Assembly (NCBI GenBank): GCA_021738405.1
Contig: JAIPCC010000005.1
Span: 1 to 56,856, forward strand
Length of the DNA stretch: 56,856 nt
Direction: 5' to 3'
Source: Crocinitomicaceae bacterium
Lineage (GTDB): Bacteria > Bacteroidota > Bacteroidia > Flavobacteriales_D > Crocinitomicaceae
Shown piece by piece: positions 47,755-56,856 of this stretch (position 1 is its first letter; every line of letters begins with the position of its first letter). Under the pieces are notes generated by a model. That model saw only the letters and a list, made by a program, of their open reading frames with translations, did not search any database and had not been told where the DNA came from. A program made the translations under genes and the position numbers.

Positions 47755-50700
47755 TTATTTCTGTACGCGATTCACGTATACGTAACCATTCAATTGTTTA
47801 CCACCATTCAAAGTAAGGATGTAGTAGTAAGTTCCGTCTGGAACTGGTGTTCCAGTATTCAACAAGGTACCATCCCAATCGTTGGCATAGCTATCAGCTT
47901 TGTAAACAATTGTTCCGTAACGGCTATATACTTCCATAGATTTAGTCGTATAACCTTCGAGACCTGGAATTACCCATGTGTCGTTGTAGCTGTTACCGTT
48001 TGGTGTAAAGGCATCTGGAACACTTGGGCCAGCCCATTGGTCACCACCACAAGCATCAGAAGCGATCACTGTGACTAGCACACTCGCGCTTGATTGGTTA
48101 CCTGAGTTATCTGTAACGATTACAGTAATGAAGTTCTCACCAACATTCGCGCAATCAAACGCTGATTGACTGAGCACCGCACTTGCAATACCACAGTTGT
48201 CTACGCTACCGTTATCAAGATCTTCGAAACCAATTGTAGCGTATCCGTTGGCATCAAGAATTACTGATGTATTAGCCAACAATACTAGAGGTGCAGACTC
48301 GTCGTTTACCGTCACCACTTGGTCAACTGTAGTTACGTTACCTGCGCCATCTACAACCGTCCAGGTTACAGTTGTATTACCAAGCTGATAAACAGCTGGT
48401 GCATTGTTTGTAATGGTTAAGTTATCTGTACAGTTGTCTGTAGCAATAGGATTGCCAAGATTCACACCGATAGCTTCACAATATACATTGCTCGCTACAG
48501 TAACGTTAGCTGGAGCTTGTACCGTTGGAGCGCTGTTATCAATGACTGTTACCACTTGTGTAGCTGTTGAGCTGTTACCAGAGTTATCTGTAACAGTCCA
48601 GGTAACTACTGTTGGGCCTATTGGGAAGATTGACGGCGCGTCGTTTGTGACGGATGCAACACCACAGTTATCAGATGTAATTGGAGTGCCTAATGCCACA
48701 CCGATAGCCTCACAACCAAGATTTGGTGTTGTAGTAACATTTAATGGTGCAGAAATGATAGGAGCAGTGTTGTCGCCAATAAATACTTCGATTGGCAATG
48801 ACGTTGCTGAACAACCATTTGTTGCAGTAACTGAAACAGAGTAAGAACCAGACTGGTTAGCTACGATAAATGGTGTAGTTGGTCCGTTGCTCCATTGGTA
48901 GTTAGCTGCATTAGAAGCAAACAATACTACTGTTCCACCTGGGCAAAGGGTTGTTGTACCGCTTGCTGAAATTGTAGGGGTTACAGGATTGTTGAGTACA
49001 CTTACTTGTGCACTTGTTGAAGCAGTACATCCGTTAATAGTGACCGTGTAAGTAACTGTAGTTGAACCTGCGTTCAATCCAGTTACATGGCCTGCAGTGA
49101 CGATATTTGCAATGAAGTTGTTGGCAGCTGACCATACACCACCTTGTGTTGCAGAAGTCAATTGCATTGTACCACCTTCACAAACAGCGTTTGAACCTGT
49201 AATGGCAGCAACAACAGGATTGTTGTTTACAGTTACACTCACAACTGAAGATTGAGTAGTACAACCCGCAGCGTTTGTCACAAGCACGAAGTAATTACCA
49301 GATTGGTTCACTGTTGTTGAAGCACCTTGATCGCCGTTGCTCCAAACATAGTTAGAACCACCTGTAGCAGTAAGTGTCAAGGAACCACCAGCACAGAAGA
49401 CCGTAGGGCCGTTCGCATTAATCACAACTGCTGGATTGGCGTTGAAAACAACTGTTTCACTTGCAGTTGAGCTACAGCCTTCAGCACTCGTAACGGTTAC
49501 TGTGTAAGTATTAGCAGCAGTCACGTTGATTGTCGCGTTCGTTGAGTTGTTGCTCCAAGCATAAGTTGAACCACCGGCAGCTGTAAGCGTTACTGTAGAA
49601 CCCAAACATGCTGTAGAACCTGAAGTAGAGATGCTAGCCGTTGGCAATGCATTCACTACAACAGCAATTGAATTACTTGTTGTTGAACAACCTTCAAGAG
49701 TAGTTCCAGTTACGTCATAGTTGCCTGAAGTACTCACTGTAATAGAAGGAGCTGTTGAGCCATTTGACCAAACGTATGTAGAAGCGCCCGTTGCAGTTAA
49801 GGTAACAGAACCACCAGAACAGAACGTTGTTGCACCATTCGCTGTAGCAGTTACAACAGGAAGCACATTAACTGTAACAGGAATAGCAGCCGATGTAGCG
49901 GTACATCCGTTAGCATCTGTTACTGTTAGTGCATATGAACCTGAAGTAGTAGCTATATATGTATTGTTAGATGCGCCAGCAATAGCAGCCGCACCATTAT
50001 TCCAAGCATATGTAAAGATTGAATTCAATGGTGCAATGAGGGTAACTGATCCACCTGTGCAGAAAGTAGTAGCACCAACGTTTGCAATTGAAACTGCCGG
50101 AAGGGCATTGACAGTTACAACCACAGGAGCAGAAGTCACTGAACATCCGTTTGCATTCGTGATAGTCACAGAATATGAACCAGTAGTAGTAGCGGTAATT
50201 GCTTGGGTTGACTCACCTGTAGACCAAGCGTAGGTCATGCCAGCTGGAGCTGTTAAGGTAACCGAACCACCAGCACAGAATGTAGTCACACCACTTGCCG
50301 TTACATTAGCTACTGGCAAAGCATTGACTTGTACAGAAGTTGAAACCTCTGCAGTACATCCTGCAGCATTTGTATATGTGTAAGAAATTAGTGCTGTTCC
50401 GGCAGATACACCTGAAACTACACCGTTTACGGCAACGTTAGCAATTGCAACATCCGAAGATGACCAAGTACCGCCAGACTGCGCATTCGCTAATGTTGTT
50501 GTCGAACCGACACAAACGGCTGAAGCACCTGTAATTGAAGTGAGAATTGGATTCGCGTTGACGTTTACATTGAATTGAACAGCAGTAGTACAGCCGTTCG
50601 CGTTTGTCACACTGTAAGAAATAGTGCTTGCACCATTGCTCACACCAGTAAGTAAACCTATAGCATCAATTGTGGCAGCACCTGTGTTAGATGATGCCCA

Positions 50701-53700
50701 TATGCCACCAATTGTAGCGTTTGTAAGTGTTGTTGTAGCACCTTCACATAATGAATTACTTCCAGCGATTGCTTGAACAACCGGAGCAGATAATACAGTG
50801 ATGTTTGTATTTGCAGATGTAGCTGTACAACCGTTACCATCAGTAATCGTAACTGAATAAGGACCGTCAACAGAAGCAACTATTGATTGGGTTGTTTCAC
50901 CAGAACTCCATAGATAAGAAGCTGCAACTGGTGCAGTGAGCGTTACAGAACCACCAGCACAGAATGTGGTAGCGCCACCAGCTGTAATTGTTGCAATTGG
51001 TGCAGGATTCATTGTTACGGCAAATGTCGCAGAAGTTGCTGAACAACCATCGGCATTTGTCACTGTTACGGTAACACTTGCACTTGCAGTCAATGTAATG
51101 CTTTGTGTAATGGCGCCATTAGACCAAGCATAAGCAGCACCATTTGATGCTACAAGGGTAACTGAACCACCTTGGCAGAAACTATTGCCATTCAAAGAAG
51201 TAATGTTCGCCAATGGAAGTGCATTGACAACTACTGATGTAATTGCTGAAGTTGAAGCACAACCGTTTGCATTGGTTACTGTAACTGACACATCCTGTGA
51301 AGTACTTACCGTAATTGACTGAGTTGTTGCACCAGTACTCCATAAGTAAGAAGTACCTGTACTAGCAGTCAATACAACAGAACCACCTTGACAGAATGTA
51401 GTTGCTCCAGCTGCAGTAATCACTGCTGATGGAAGTGCATTCACAGTAAAGTTTGTAGATACCGTGTTGGTGCAACCGTTTGCATTTGTAAATGTATATG
51501 TTAAAGAGGTTGTTCCAGGATTAACTCCTGTTACTATACCTGTAGTGGCGTTGATTGTTGCTACTGTGTTATTAGCTGTTGACCACAAACCGCCAGCTTG
51601 TGCATTTGTGATGACATCAGTGCTGTTTTCACATACTGAAGTTGCACCAGCATTAGCTGCAAGAACTGGTAGTGGATTCACTGTAACTGTTGTTGTAGCA
51701 GAAGTTGCTGAACAGCCACTATTTGTAGTAATTGTAACAGCATAAGCACCACTCGCGTTGGCAACATAAGTGCTCGCTGTTGCGCCTGTAATTGCAGTGC
51801 CATTCAATATCCATTGGTAAGTATAAGTCATGCCAGCTGTTGGACTAGAGGCAAGAAGTGTTACAGAACCACCTTGACAGAAGGTTGAAGCACCCACTGT
51901 TGAGATTGCAGCTGTAGGTAAGGTATTGACTGTAACCGTTACACTTTGAGAATTAACACAACCATTTGCGTTGGTCGTTGTGTAAGTCATTGCAACAGCA
52001 CCAGCGCTTACACCAGTAACCAAACCGTTGGCAGCAACAGTAGCTACAGCAGCATTTGCTGAACTCCATACAGGGTTGCTTGCTGTTGTGCTAAGTAATG
52101 TTGTAGCTCCAACGCAAACAGCAGCCGTACCAGTAATAGCAGGTGCACTTGGCAAGCTATTTACAGTAACAACAGTTGCTGCAGATGTACTTGAACATCC
52201 GTTAGCGTCTGTAACTGTAACTGTGTAGCTACCTGCAGTAGTCACTGCAAGCGTTTGGTTGTTGCTACCGTTTGACCATTGGTATGATAAACCAGTACCA
52301 CCATTTGCTGTTAAAGTAACTGAGCCACCTTGGCAGAATGTCGTTGTGCCACTTGCTGTGATTGTAGCAGTAGGCAATGGATTAACAGTTACAGTAAGAG
52401 CGCTTGCTGTAGTAGCACAACCAGCAGCATTTGTAATTGTAACTGTATTGGTAGATGTTGTATTGGCAACTATAGAAGCTGTTGTAGCTCCGTTAGACCA
52501 AAGATAAGTTGAACCTGCAACCTGTGGGCTGGCTGTTAATGTAACAGAACCACCTTGGCAGAAGCTTGTAGGGCCGCCCGCTAAAATGGTAGCAGCAGGC
52601 AATGCATTTACAGTTACGGTAGTTACCGCTGATACTGCGCTACATCCAGAAGCATTTGTTACAGTAACGGAGTACGTTCCTGAATTACTCACTGTGATCG
52701 ATTGCGTTTGTGCACCTGTAGACCACATATAAGCAGAACCAGCATTAGCCGTTAGTACTACATTGGAACCGGCACAGAAAGTTGTTGCGCCGCCAGCAGT
52801 AATTGTTGCCGTAGCACCGGTATTCACATTGATATCAGCAGAAGCACTATTTGTACATCCATTTGCATCGGTAATAGTATAGGTAATTGTTGCTAATCCT
52901 GCACTAACACCTGTTACAACACCCGTAGCATTTACTGTTGCTACTGCCGCGTTATTTGATGTCCAAGATCCGCCAGCAGTTGCGCTTTCAAATTGAACTG
53001 TCGCGCCTGAGCAAACCGACGCAGCACCTGTTACCGCAGCAACAGTTGGCAATGCATTCACAGTTACATTCGTTGACGCTGAATTGGTACAACCGTTTGC
53101 ATTTGTAAATATGTAAGTCATTGATGCAACTCCTGCACTTACCGCTATAACAGCGCCAGTGCTGCTGTTGATTGCTGCAATCGCTGCATTATTTGTTGAC
53201 CAAGTTCCGCCCGTAGTTGCGTTTGCTAGTGTTGACCCTGAACCAACACATAATGTTGTTGTGCCAGTAATGGCAGCAATGGTTGGTAAAGCATTTACAG
53301 TGATTGTCGTTGCAACTGAAGTAGCAGAACAACCATTATTGTTACTTACAGTAAGTGTGTAAGATCCAGAAGCGTTTGCCAAATATGCACTCGCAGTTGC
53401 GCCTGAAATGGCTGTGCCATTTAAGTTCCATTGGTAAGTATAAGTCATGCCTGCTGGCGCGCTTGGGCCAACCAAAGCAACAGAACCACCTGCACAGAAT
53501 GTTGTAGCGCCTGTTGCGGCAATTGTTGCCGTTGGCAATGCGTTAACGCTTAACGGCATTGTTGCACTTGAGGAACAAGATCCTGAAGTCACAGTGTATG
53601 TAATTGTTGTTGAACCGACAGATTGTGTAGTTACAACGCCAGTATTTTGATCAATTGTAGCAACAGCTGTATTAGATGAAGACCAAGCACCACCAGAAAC

Positions 53701-56550
53701 AGAGCTCGAAAGTGTTCCAGTTGAACCAAGACAAATAGCACTTGCACCTGCTAAAGTACCCGCATTTGGAAGTGCTGTAATGGTAATAGTTGCCACATCA
53801 GATGAAACACCACAAGCATTGCTTGCAATATAAGTCAAGTCAACTGTTCCTGTTTCACCTTGGGCAGGTACATAACTAACCGTTGTATTGGTCACGTTTG
53901 GTGAAATCACACCAATACCTGTTGTTTGCCAATAACCCATTTCTGCGTTAGTCACGTTGACACTGAATGGTGCCGATCCTGAACCACAAATTGTTTGGTT
54001 GTTACCTACATCTACAGAAGGAATACCATTCAGAACCGTAACTGAAATGTCAAATTCATCACCATAACAGGTAGTTCCACCAACAGTATATTGTGGCGTA
54101 ACCGTGTAAACTTGTATTTGGTTGCTCGCTGAGGTGTTAGATAATGTTTGAGAAATATTTACTTGAGGAGTTGTTTGTGCTGTCGCACCTGTAATATTAG
54201 GATTGAGGGTAGAGACCCAAGTATAAAGTGTTCCTGCTGGCACAACATTAGTAAGGTCGCCATCAATTGGTGTAATGGAAAATGCCGAACCAGTACAAAT
54301 CGTTGTACTTGCATCCGCAATGGTCATTGTTGGAGCTACGGATACCGCAACATCAAAATCACCACCAACACATGAACTAGCAGTTGGTGTAACTGTGTAA
54401 GTTACCGATTGTGCTTGGCTAGTTAAGTTAGATAATGTTTGACTAACAGCTGCAGTGGCCGAACTTACATTTGAAGTTCCTACAACCGCAGGGTTTTCAA
54501 CTACCGTCCAGGTATAAGTGGTACCCGCTGGAACGATATTAACACCATTAACAGGTGTTGCATTGAAACTAGATCCCGAACAGTTTCCTAATGTCACATC
54601 TGCAACGTTTGGTGTTGGGTTAACCGTAACTTGGAATACATCAGCACTTCCACTGATTAATTCACCCACACCCAATTTAACTGCAAGTATTTTTGAAGTG
54701 CCTACACATGGATTGCCAAATACAGCTGAAGTAGCTGCAATAGTAAGTGAAGTTTGACCTAAAGCCGCTGCACTCACAATATTTACCGAGTTGCTTGCGT
54801 GGCAAGAACCGATGGCCCAGTTACCAGCTGTCCCTGTCGGCGTACCAAAGCTGGCGAACTCTACACTTGTTATCACTTTTCCTGCTGGAGCAGTCAATAA
54901 TAAAGTTTGGTTTTCAGACGCCTCACCATAAATATAACTATCAGTAACCAACATTTGAGGTGTTACTGTAACGTTTGCTGTTTGAGCGGTGTTTGTTGTA
55001 TTTGCCCCTGTGAAGCTGATGTTACCCGTTCCTGACGCAGCAATGCCAACAGTTGTATTGTCATTTGTCCAAGAGAAGAATGTCGCCGCTGGTGCACCTG
55101 TAAAGCTCACACTTCCCGCAGCACCCGCACATAGCGTAAGGTCTGTAACTGGTGTAACAGTCGGAACTGGACTAACCGCTACCTCATAAGTCTGAGCAGG
55201 GCCAGTACAACCATTAGCCGAAGCTGAAACTGTAATAAGACCTGTTTGAATATATGCTGTTGTGTTAGCTGCTGTAAACTGAGGAACATTTCCTGTACCT
55301 GATGCAGCAAGACCAATTGTTGTATTAGAGTTTGTCCAGGCATATGTTGCGCCTGAACCTAGATTTCCTGCGGTAGAAACAGCAGCTACAACTGCACCGT
55401 GATCCACAGCTTGCGTTGTGCCGTTTGTAACTGTTGGTAGTGGATTGACTGTAATGGTGAAGTTCTCTGTCAAACTTGTACAACCATTATCTGTTGCAGT
55501 TACAGAAATATTTGCTGTCGCAGCTGTTGCTCCTGCATTAACGGTAGCAAAAGAAGCAATGTCTCCAGAACCAGATCCAGCTAAACCAATTGCAGTGTTA
55601 GAGTTTGTCCAAGCAATTGAACCTGCACTTGCAGTGAAGGCGTAAGCCAAAGATGAACCCGCACAAACCGTCGTGTCGTTGACAGCAGTGATTGTTGGTG
55701 TAGGATTAACTGTAACTGCAAAAGAAATAAAACTTTCAGCACCTGCTTCATCTGTAACGACAACATTAATATTTGAAACACCTGAAACACCTGATGCTGC
55801 TATCAAAGAAATCGTTCTATTGGCACCAGAACCACCGAATGTGATCCCAGAAGATGGGAACAATGTAGGGTTAGCAGCAACAGCTGATAGAGTGAGGTTG
55901 GCAGCACTTGTTTGAGCATCACCAATGGTGAAGCTTAGTGGGCCAAAAGTTCCACAACCAACTTGATCTGCAATAGCAGTAATAGTAGGGGAGGAATTTG
56001 CAGAGCCTAATACCTCAAAATTATAATCTTCACATTCTCCGTATTCTTGCCCTAGAATACAACCGTCGTCAGTTTGAGGAACATCATTATAACTACAAAG
56101 TACGCGCATGCGTTTGACGCCAACGCTTGCACCAGAAGGCACTGTAATTACAGTATTAAATACATTTATTGAAGCAAATCCAGATGAATACACCAAATCA
56201 CCGGCATCGGCAAACGATTGGTTGTTATTCCAATCAATCCAGATTTTAAAACCTTCTGAATATTCAGGACCACACTGCACACTTAAAGAGACATCTGACC
56301 CTTGATACTGTGAAACAGATTGGCCAGAGATATACTGATAATACATTGGACTACAACCACTATTGTTATTGGTAATGTTACTTACCCCCCCCGATGTACT
56401 AAAATTCTCAATTCGGTCAAAGTCATCGCACCCTATCATAAAAGTAGGAGTACAATATTGACCAAAAACCGATTGTGAGCCTAGTATGGCGAACAATAAG
56501 AAAGTCAAAAAGGTTGTTTTGTAACCTTTCAATAAAAATACATTCTTCAT
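47755..56550 (-). CDS. Giant T9SS type B surface adhesin with Ig-like repeats
   Basis: A 2931-aa surface protein. Order: signal peptide (1-32, ending SVFGQ); GEVED domain (about 33-190, with FKIWIDWNNNQSFADAGD); about eight PKD/Ig-like and cadherin-like modules (about 190-925); 22 modules of two alternating types (about 925-2592); two HYR domains plus a third half-like one (about 2593-2840, CEAIGVALGTPITSDNCG); type B C-terminal domain (about 2842-2931, SVPDAFTPNGNSYNDTW ... DGTYYYILTLNGGKQLNGY). Type B domains are exported by the T9SS with SprF-type helpers, and one is encoded just downstream. The function is likely adhesion or gliding. The frame reaches 56628; ATG 56550 starts the signal peptide. 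Confidence 0.92.
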   Translation of the reverse strand: MKNVFLLKGYKTTFLTFLLFAILGSQSVFGQYCTPTFMIGCDDFDRIENFSTSGGVSNITNNNSGCSPMYYQYISGQSVSQYQGSDVSLSVQCGPEYSEGFKIWIDWNNNQSFADAGDLVYSSGFASINVFNTVITVPSGASVGVKRMRVLCSYNDVPQTDDGCILGQEYGECEDYNFEVLGSANSSPTITAIADQVGCGTFGPLSFTIGDAQTSAANLTLSAVAANPTLFPSSGITFGGSGANRTISLIAASGVSGVSNINVVVTDEAGAESFISFAVTVNPTPTITAVNDTTVCAGSSLAYAFTASAGSIAWTNSNTAIGLAGSGSGDIASFATVNAGATAATANISVTATDNGCTSLTENFTITVNPLPTVTNGTTQAVDHGAVVAAVSTAGNLGSGATYAWTNSNTTIGLAASGTGNVPQFTAANTTAYIQTGLITVSASANGCTGPAQTYEVAVSPVPTVTPVTDLTLCAGAAGSVSFTGAPAATFFSWTNDNTTVGIAASGTGNISFTGANTTNTAQTANVTVTPQMLVTDSYIYGEASENQTLLLTAPAGKVITSVEFASFGTPTGTAGNWAIGSCHASNSVNIVSAAALGQTSLTIAATSAVFGNPCVGTSKILAVKLGVGELISGSADVFQVTVNPTPNVADVTLGNCSGSSFNATPVNGVNIVPAGTTYTWTVVENPAVVGTSNVSSATAAVSQTLSNLTSQAQSVTYTVTPTASSCVGGDFDVAVSVAPTMTIADASTTICTGSAFSITPIDGDLTNVVPAGTLYTWVSTLNPNITGATAQTTPQVNISQTLSNTSASNQIQVYTVTPQYTVGGTTCYGDEFDISVTVLNGIPSVDVGNNQTICGSGSAPFSVNVTNAEMGYWQTTGIGVISPNVTNTTVSYVPAQGETGTVDLTYIASNACGVSSDVATITITALPNAGTLAGASAICLGSTGTLSSSVSGGAWSSSNTAVATIDQNTGVVTTQSVGSTTITYTVTSGSCSSSATMPLSVNALPTATIAATGATTFCAGGSVALVGPSAPAGMTYTYQWNLNGTAISGATASAYLANASGSYTLTVSNNNGCSATSVATTITVNALPTIAAITGTTTLCVGSGSTLANATTGGTWSTNNAAIAAINSSTGAVIAVSAGVASMTYIFTNANGCTNSASTNVTVNALPTVAAVTGAASVCSGATVQFESATAGGSWTSNNAAVATVNATGVVTGVSAGLATITYTITDANGCTNSASADINVNTGATATITAGGATTFCAGSNVVLTANAGSAYMWSTGAQTQSITVSNSGTYSVTVTNASGCSAVSAVTTVTVNALPAATILAGGPTSFCQGGSVTLTASPQVAGSTYLWSNGATTASIVANTTSTNTVTITNAAGCATTASALTVTVNPLPTATITASGTTTFCQGGSVTLTANGGTGLSYQWSNGSNNQTLAVTTAGSYTVTVTDANGCSSTSAATVVTVNSLPSAPAITGTAAVCVGATTLLSTTASNPVWSSANAAVATVAANGLVTGVSAGAVAMTYTTTNANGCVNSQSVTVTVNTLPTAAISTVGASTFCQGGSVTLLASSPTAGMTYTYQWILNGTAITGATASTYVANASGAYAVTITTNSGCSATSATTTVTVNPLPVLAANAGATSVCENSTDVITNAQAGGLWSTANNTVATINATTGIVTGVNPGTTSLTYTFTNANGCTNTVSTNFTVNALPSAVITAAGATTFCQGGSVVLTASTGTSYLWSTGATTQSITVSTSQDVSVTVTNANGCASTSAITSVVVNALPLANITSLNGNSFCQGGSVTLVASNGAAYAWSNGAITQSITLTASASVTVTVTNADGCSATSATFAVTMNPAPIATITAGGATTFCAGGSVTLTAPVAASYLWSSGETTQSIVASVDGPYSVTITDGNGCTATSANTNITVLSAPVVQAIAGSNSLCEGATTTLTNATIGGIWASSNTGAATIDAIGLLTGVSNGASTISYSVTNANGCTTAVQFNVNVNANPILTSITGASAVCVGSTTTLANAQSGGTWSSSDVAIANVAVNGVVSGVSAGTALISYTYTNAAGCTAEVSTSVQVNALPVANVTASGVTTFCAGGSVTLTAPAGMTYAWSTGESTQAITATTTGSYSVTITNANGCSVTSAPVVVTVNALPAVSIANVGATTFCTGGSVTLIAPLNSIFTYAWNNGAAAIAGASNNTYIATTSGSYALTVTDANGCTATSAAIPVTVNVLPVVTATANGATTFCSGGSVTLTATGASTYVWSNGSTAPSITVSTSGNYDVTGTTLEGCSTTSNSIAVVVNALPTASISTSGSTACLGSTVTLTAAGGSTYAWSNNSTNATINVTAANTYTVTVTSAEGCSSTASETVVFNANPAVVINANGPTVFCAGGSLTLTATGGSNYVWSNGDQGASTTVNQSGNYFVLVTNAAGCTTQSSVVSVTVNNNPVVAAITGSNAVCEGGTMQLTSATQGGVWSAANNFIANIVTAGHVTGLNAGSTTVTYTVTINGCTASTSAQVSVLNNPVTPTISASGTTTLCPGGTVVLFASNAANYQWSNGPTTPFIVANQSGSYSVSVTATNGCSATSLPIEVFIGDNTAPIISAPLNVTTTPNLGCEAIGVALGTPITSDNCGVASVTNDAPSIFPIGPTVVTWTVTDNSGNSSTATQVVTVIDNSAPTVQAPANVTVASNVYCEAIGVNLGNPIATDNCTDNLTITNNAPAVYQLGNTTVTWTVVDGAGNVTTVDQVVTVNDESAPLVLLANTSVILDANGYATIGFEDLDNGSVDNCGIASAVLSQSAFDCANVGENFITVIVTDNSGNQSSASVLVTVIASDACGGDQWAGPSVPDAFTPNGNSYNDTWVIPGLEGYTTKSMEVYSRYGTIVYKADSYANDWDGTLLNTGTPVPDGTYYYILTLNGGKQLNGYVYVNRVQK
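51810..51834 (-). repeat. Direct repeat copy 1 (25 bp)
   Basis: Identical to 53427-53451. Both lie in the longer type A modules that contain a GMTYTYQW segment. They are the longest exact match I noticed by eye between modules. Confidence 0.6.
53427..53451 (-). repeat. Direct repeat copy 2 (25 bp)
   Basis: Identical to 51810-51834, about 1.6 kb away, in the first type A module. Unequal exchange between the two would delete about seven modules in frame. Confidence 0.6.
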
Positions 56551-56727
56551 TTGCTGTGGGGTTGTAGAGAGGCTTGTTAGGTTGTGAAGTCTCATAGTTG
56601 GCTTGGAAATATAAATTAACAGAAACAATTAAAAACCTGATAATCAAGGTAATTAGCTGATTTCCATATACTCACTTTTATTAAAATACAATACAAAATA
56701 CACCAATTTATCAAAATCGGTATCGAA

Positions 56728-56758
56728 CAAATGTATACAAAATGATTTGATTTCGAAA
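56728..56758 (-). promoter_or_regulatory. Possible promoter of the adhesin-PorP-OmpA operon
   Basis: TTTC (56758-56755), 19-nt spacer, TACATTTG (56735-56728), an exact -7 match. The adhesin ATG is 177 nt downstream, which gives an unusually long leader compared with other genes here. Confidence 0.4.
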
Positions 56759-56843
56759 AAAAAGTTCAGTTGAGTCAGTTTTGGAATTCGGAAATCCACC
56801 TCGAAACCTTACTATTTACATATGAAAAGACAAAAAAAAGGAA

Positions 56844-56855
56844 CGCCATATGGCG
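56844..56855. repeat. 12-bp palindrome at the window edge
   Basis: CGCCATATGGCG, perfect palindrome, preceded by an A-rich run on the plus strand. On the minus strand this is stem, TTCC, then eight T residues, so it may be the end of a terminator for a gene beyond the window. Confidence 0.3.
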
Positions 56856-56856
56856 C

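Larger units (their letters stand above)
48775..53775 (-). repeat. Tandem array of 22 Ig-like module repeats in the adhesin gene
   Basis: Hand-parsed from the translation: 14 type A modules (TFCxGGSVTLTA ... YxWSxGxxTxSI ... NGCSATS) and 8 type B modules (CxGxTTTLxNAxxGGxWSSxNxAVATxN ... GVVTGVSAG ... NANGCTNS), each about 70-80 aa (215-240 bp). In N-to-C order: B A B B A A A B A B A A A B B A A A A A B A. Every module keeps two cysteines, one near the start and one near the end. A25-bp identity between modules is seen at 51810-51834 and 53427-53451, which would allow recombination. Confidence 0.85.
56551..56856. other. Intergenic region at the right edge
   Basis: 306 nt, AT-rich, upstream of the adhesin operon. 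It contains the candidate promoter at 56728-56758, a second weak box TATATTTC near 56610 and a CGCCATATGGCG palindrome at 56844-56855. A plus-strand ATG at 56822 opens an 11-codon frame (MKRQKKGTPYG) that leaves the window; too short to call a gene. Confidence 0.6.

Noticed and set aside
49721-50233. Long plus-strand open frame (170 aa) and many others opposite the adhesin gene
   Set aside because: They are antisense shadows of the repeat array; composition is Val/Ala/Thr-rich and repeats with the modules. No start signal or family motif.
48775-53775. Regular repeats that might suggest a CRISPR array
   Set aside because: The unit is about 215-240 bp, in frame and protein-coding, with no short identical repeats separated by unique spacers.
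56822-56856. Plus-strand ATG starting MKRQKKGTPYG at the window edge
   Set aside because: Only 11 codons are visible, too few to identify a gene; kept only as a note in the intergenic region.

Overview
The window is chromosomal DNA of a Bacteroidota bacterium, most likely in or near the Flavobacteriales. Three things point there. Type IX secretion system (T9SS) genes and substrates are abundant: PorZ, PorP/SprF, five type A sorting domains and one type B (gliding-motility-type) C-terminal domain. Gene families typical of the phylum are present (DUF4907, DUF2141, GEVED, the WAGLYWGG surface family, the SAGDK coiled-coil family). Many starts are preceded by the Bacteroidota -7 promoter element TAnnTTTG. 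No rRNA, tRNA, CRISPR array, insertion sequence or phage gene was found. Genes are packed tightly, with many ATGA or TAATG overlaps and four convergent pairs whose 3' ends overlap.

Layout. 1-819: 5' part of a large surface protein, cut by the window edge. 907-4036: acyl-CoA carboxylase beta subunit, a membrane protein and a TPR lipoprotein. 4101-5368: small membrane protein and a quinone-oxidoreductase-like enzyme. 5368-10170: plugless-looking outer-membrane barrel with a 1024-aa TPR protein. 10311-14284: ftsE, then galE-tatD-ansA, and a DUF2141 protein. 14290-21367: biotin carrier, ileS, a GreA-like protein, an HI0933-type flavoprotein and asnS. 21377-26430: a translationally coupled cluster of a DUF4907 lipoprotein, three paralogous kelch T9SS substrates and a GEVED T9SS substrate. 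26496-34562: pth, an outer-membrane protein, a hypothetical, an RluB-like protein, SCO1, NR kinase, pnuC, porZ and a glycosyltransferase. 34665-41050: RidA, a TPR membrane protein, a methyltransferase, PhoH, a TIGR01777 protein, a lipoprotein, an S41 protease and YqaA. 41102-44844: a T9SS surface protein, omega-amidase and methionine aminotransferase. 44855-56550: OmpA-like protein, PorP/SprF and a 2931-aa adhesin.

How they work together. The secretion theme links PorZ (T9SS outer-surface machinery), the type A substrates and the giant type B adhesin, which carries its own PorP/SprF and OmpA-family partners in the same operon. The adhesin contains 22 alternating Ig-like modules of two kinds, each with two cysteines. 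Metabolic genes form small units: PnuC plus NR kinase for NAD salvage, aminotransferase plus omega-amidase for the transaminase route of methionine salvage, and a carboxyltransferase and biotin carrier encoded 12 kb apart.

Most notable points: the uncharacterised DUF4907/kelch/GEVED cluster; the plugless barrel plus giant TPR operon; an IleS with GIHH in place of the HxGH signature; an RluB-like protein with Glu at the catalytic Asp position; a set of -7 boxes only 4 nt upstream of ATG, suggesting leaderless mRNAs; and a terminator that seems to sit inside the promoter of yqaA. All functions are read from sequence motifs by eye; no database search was run.
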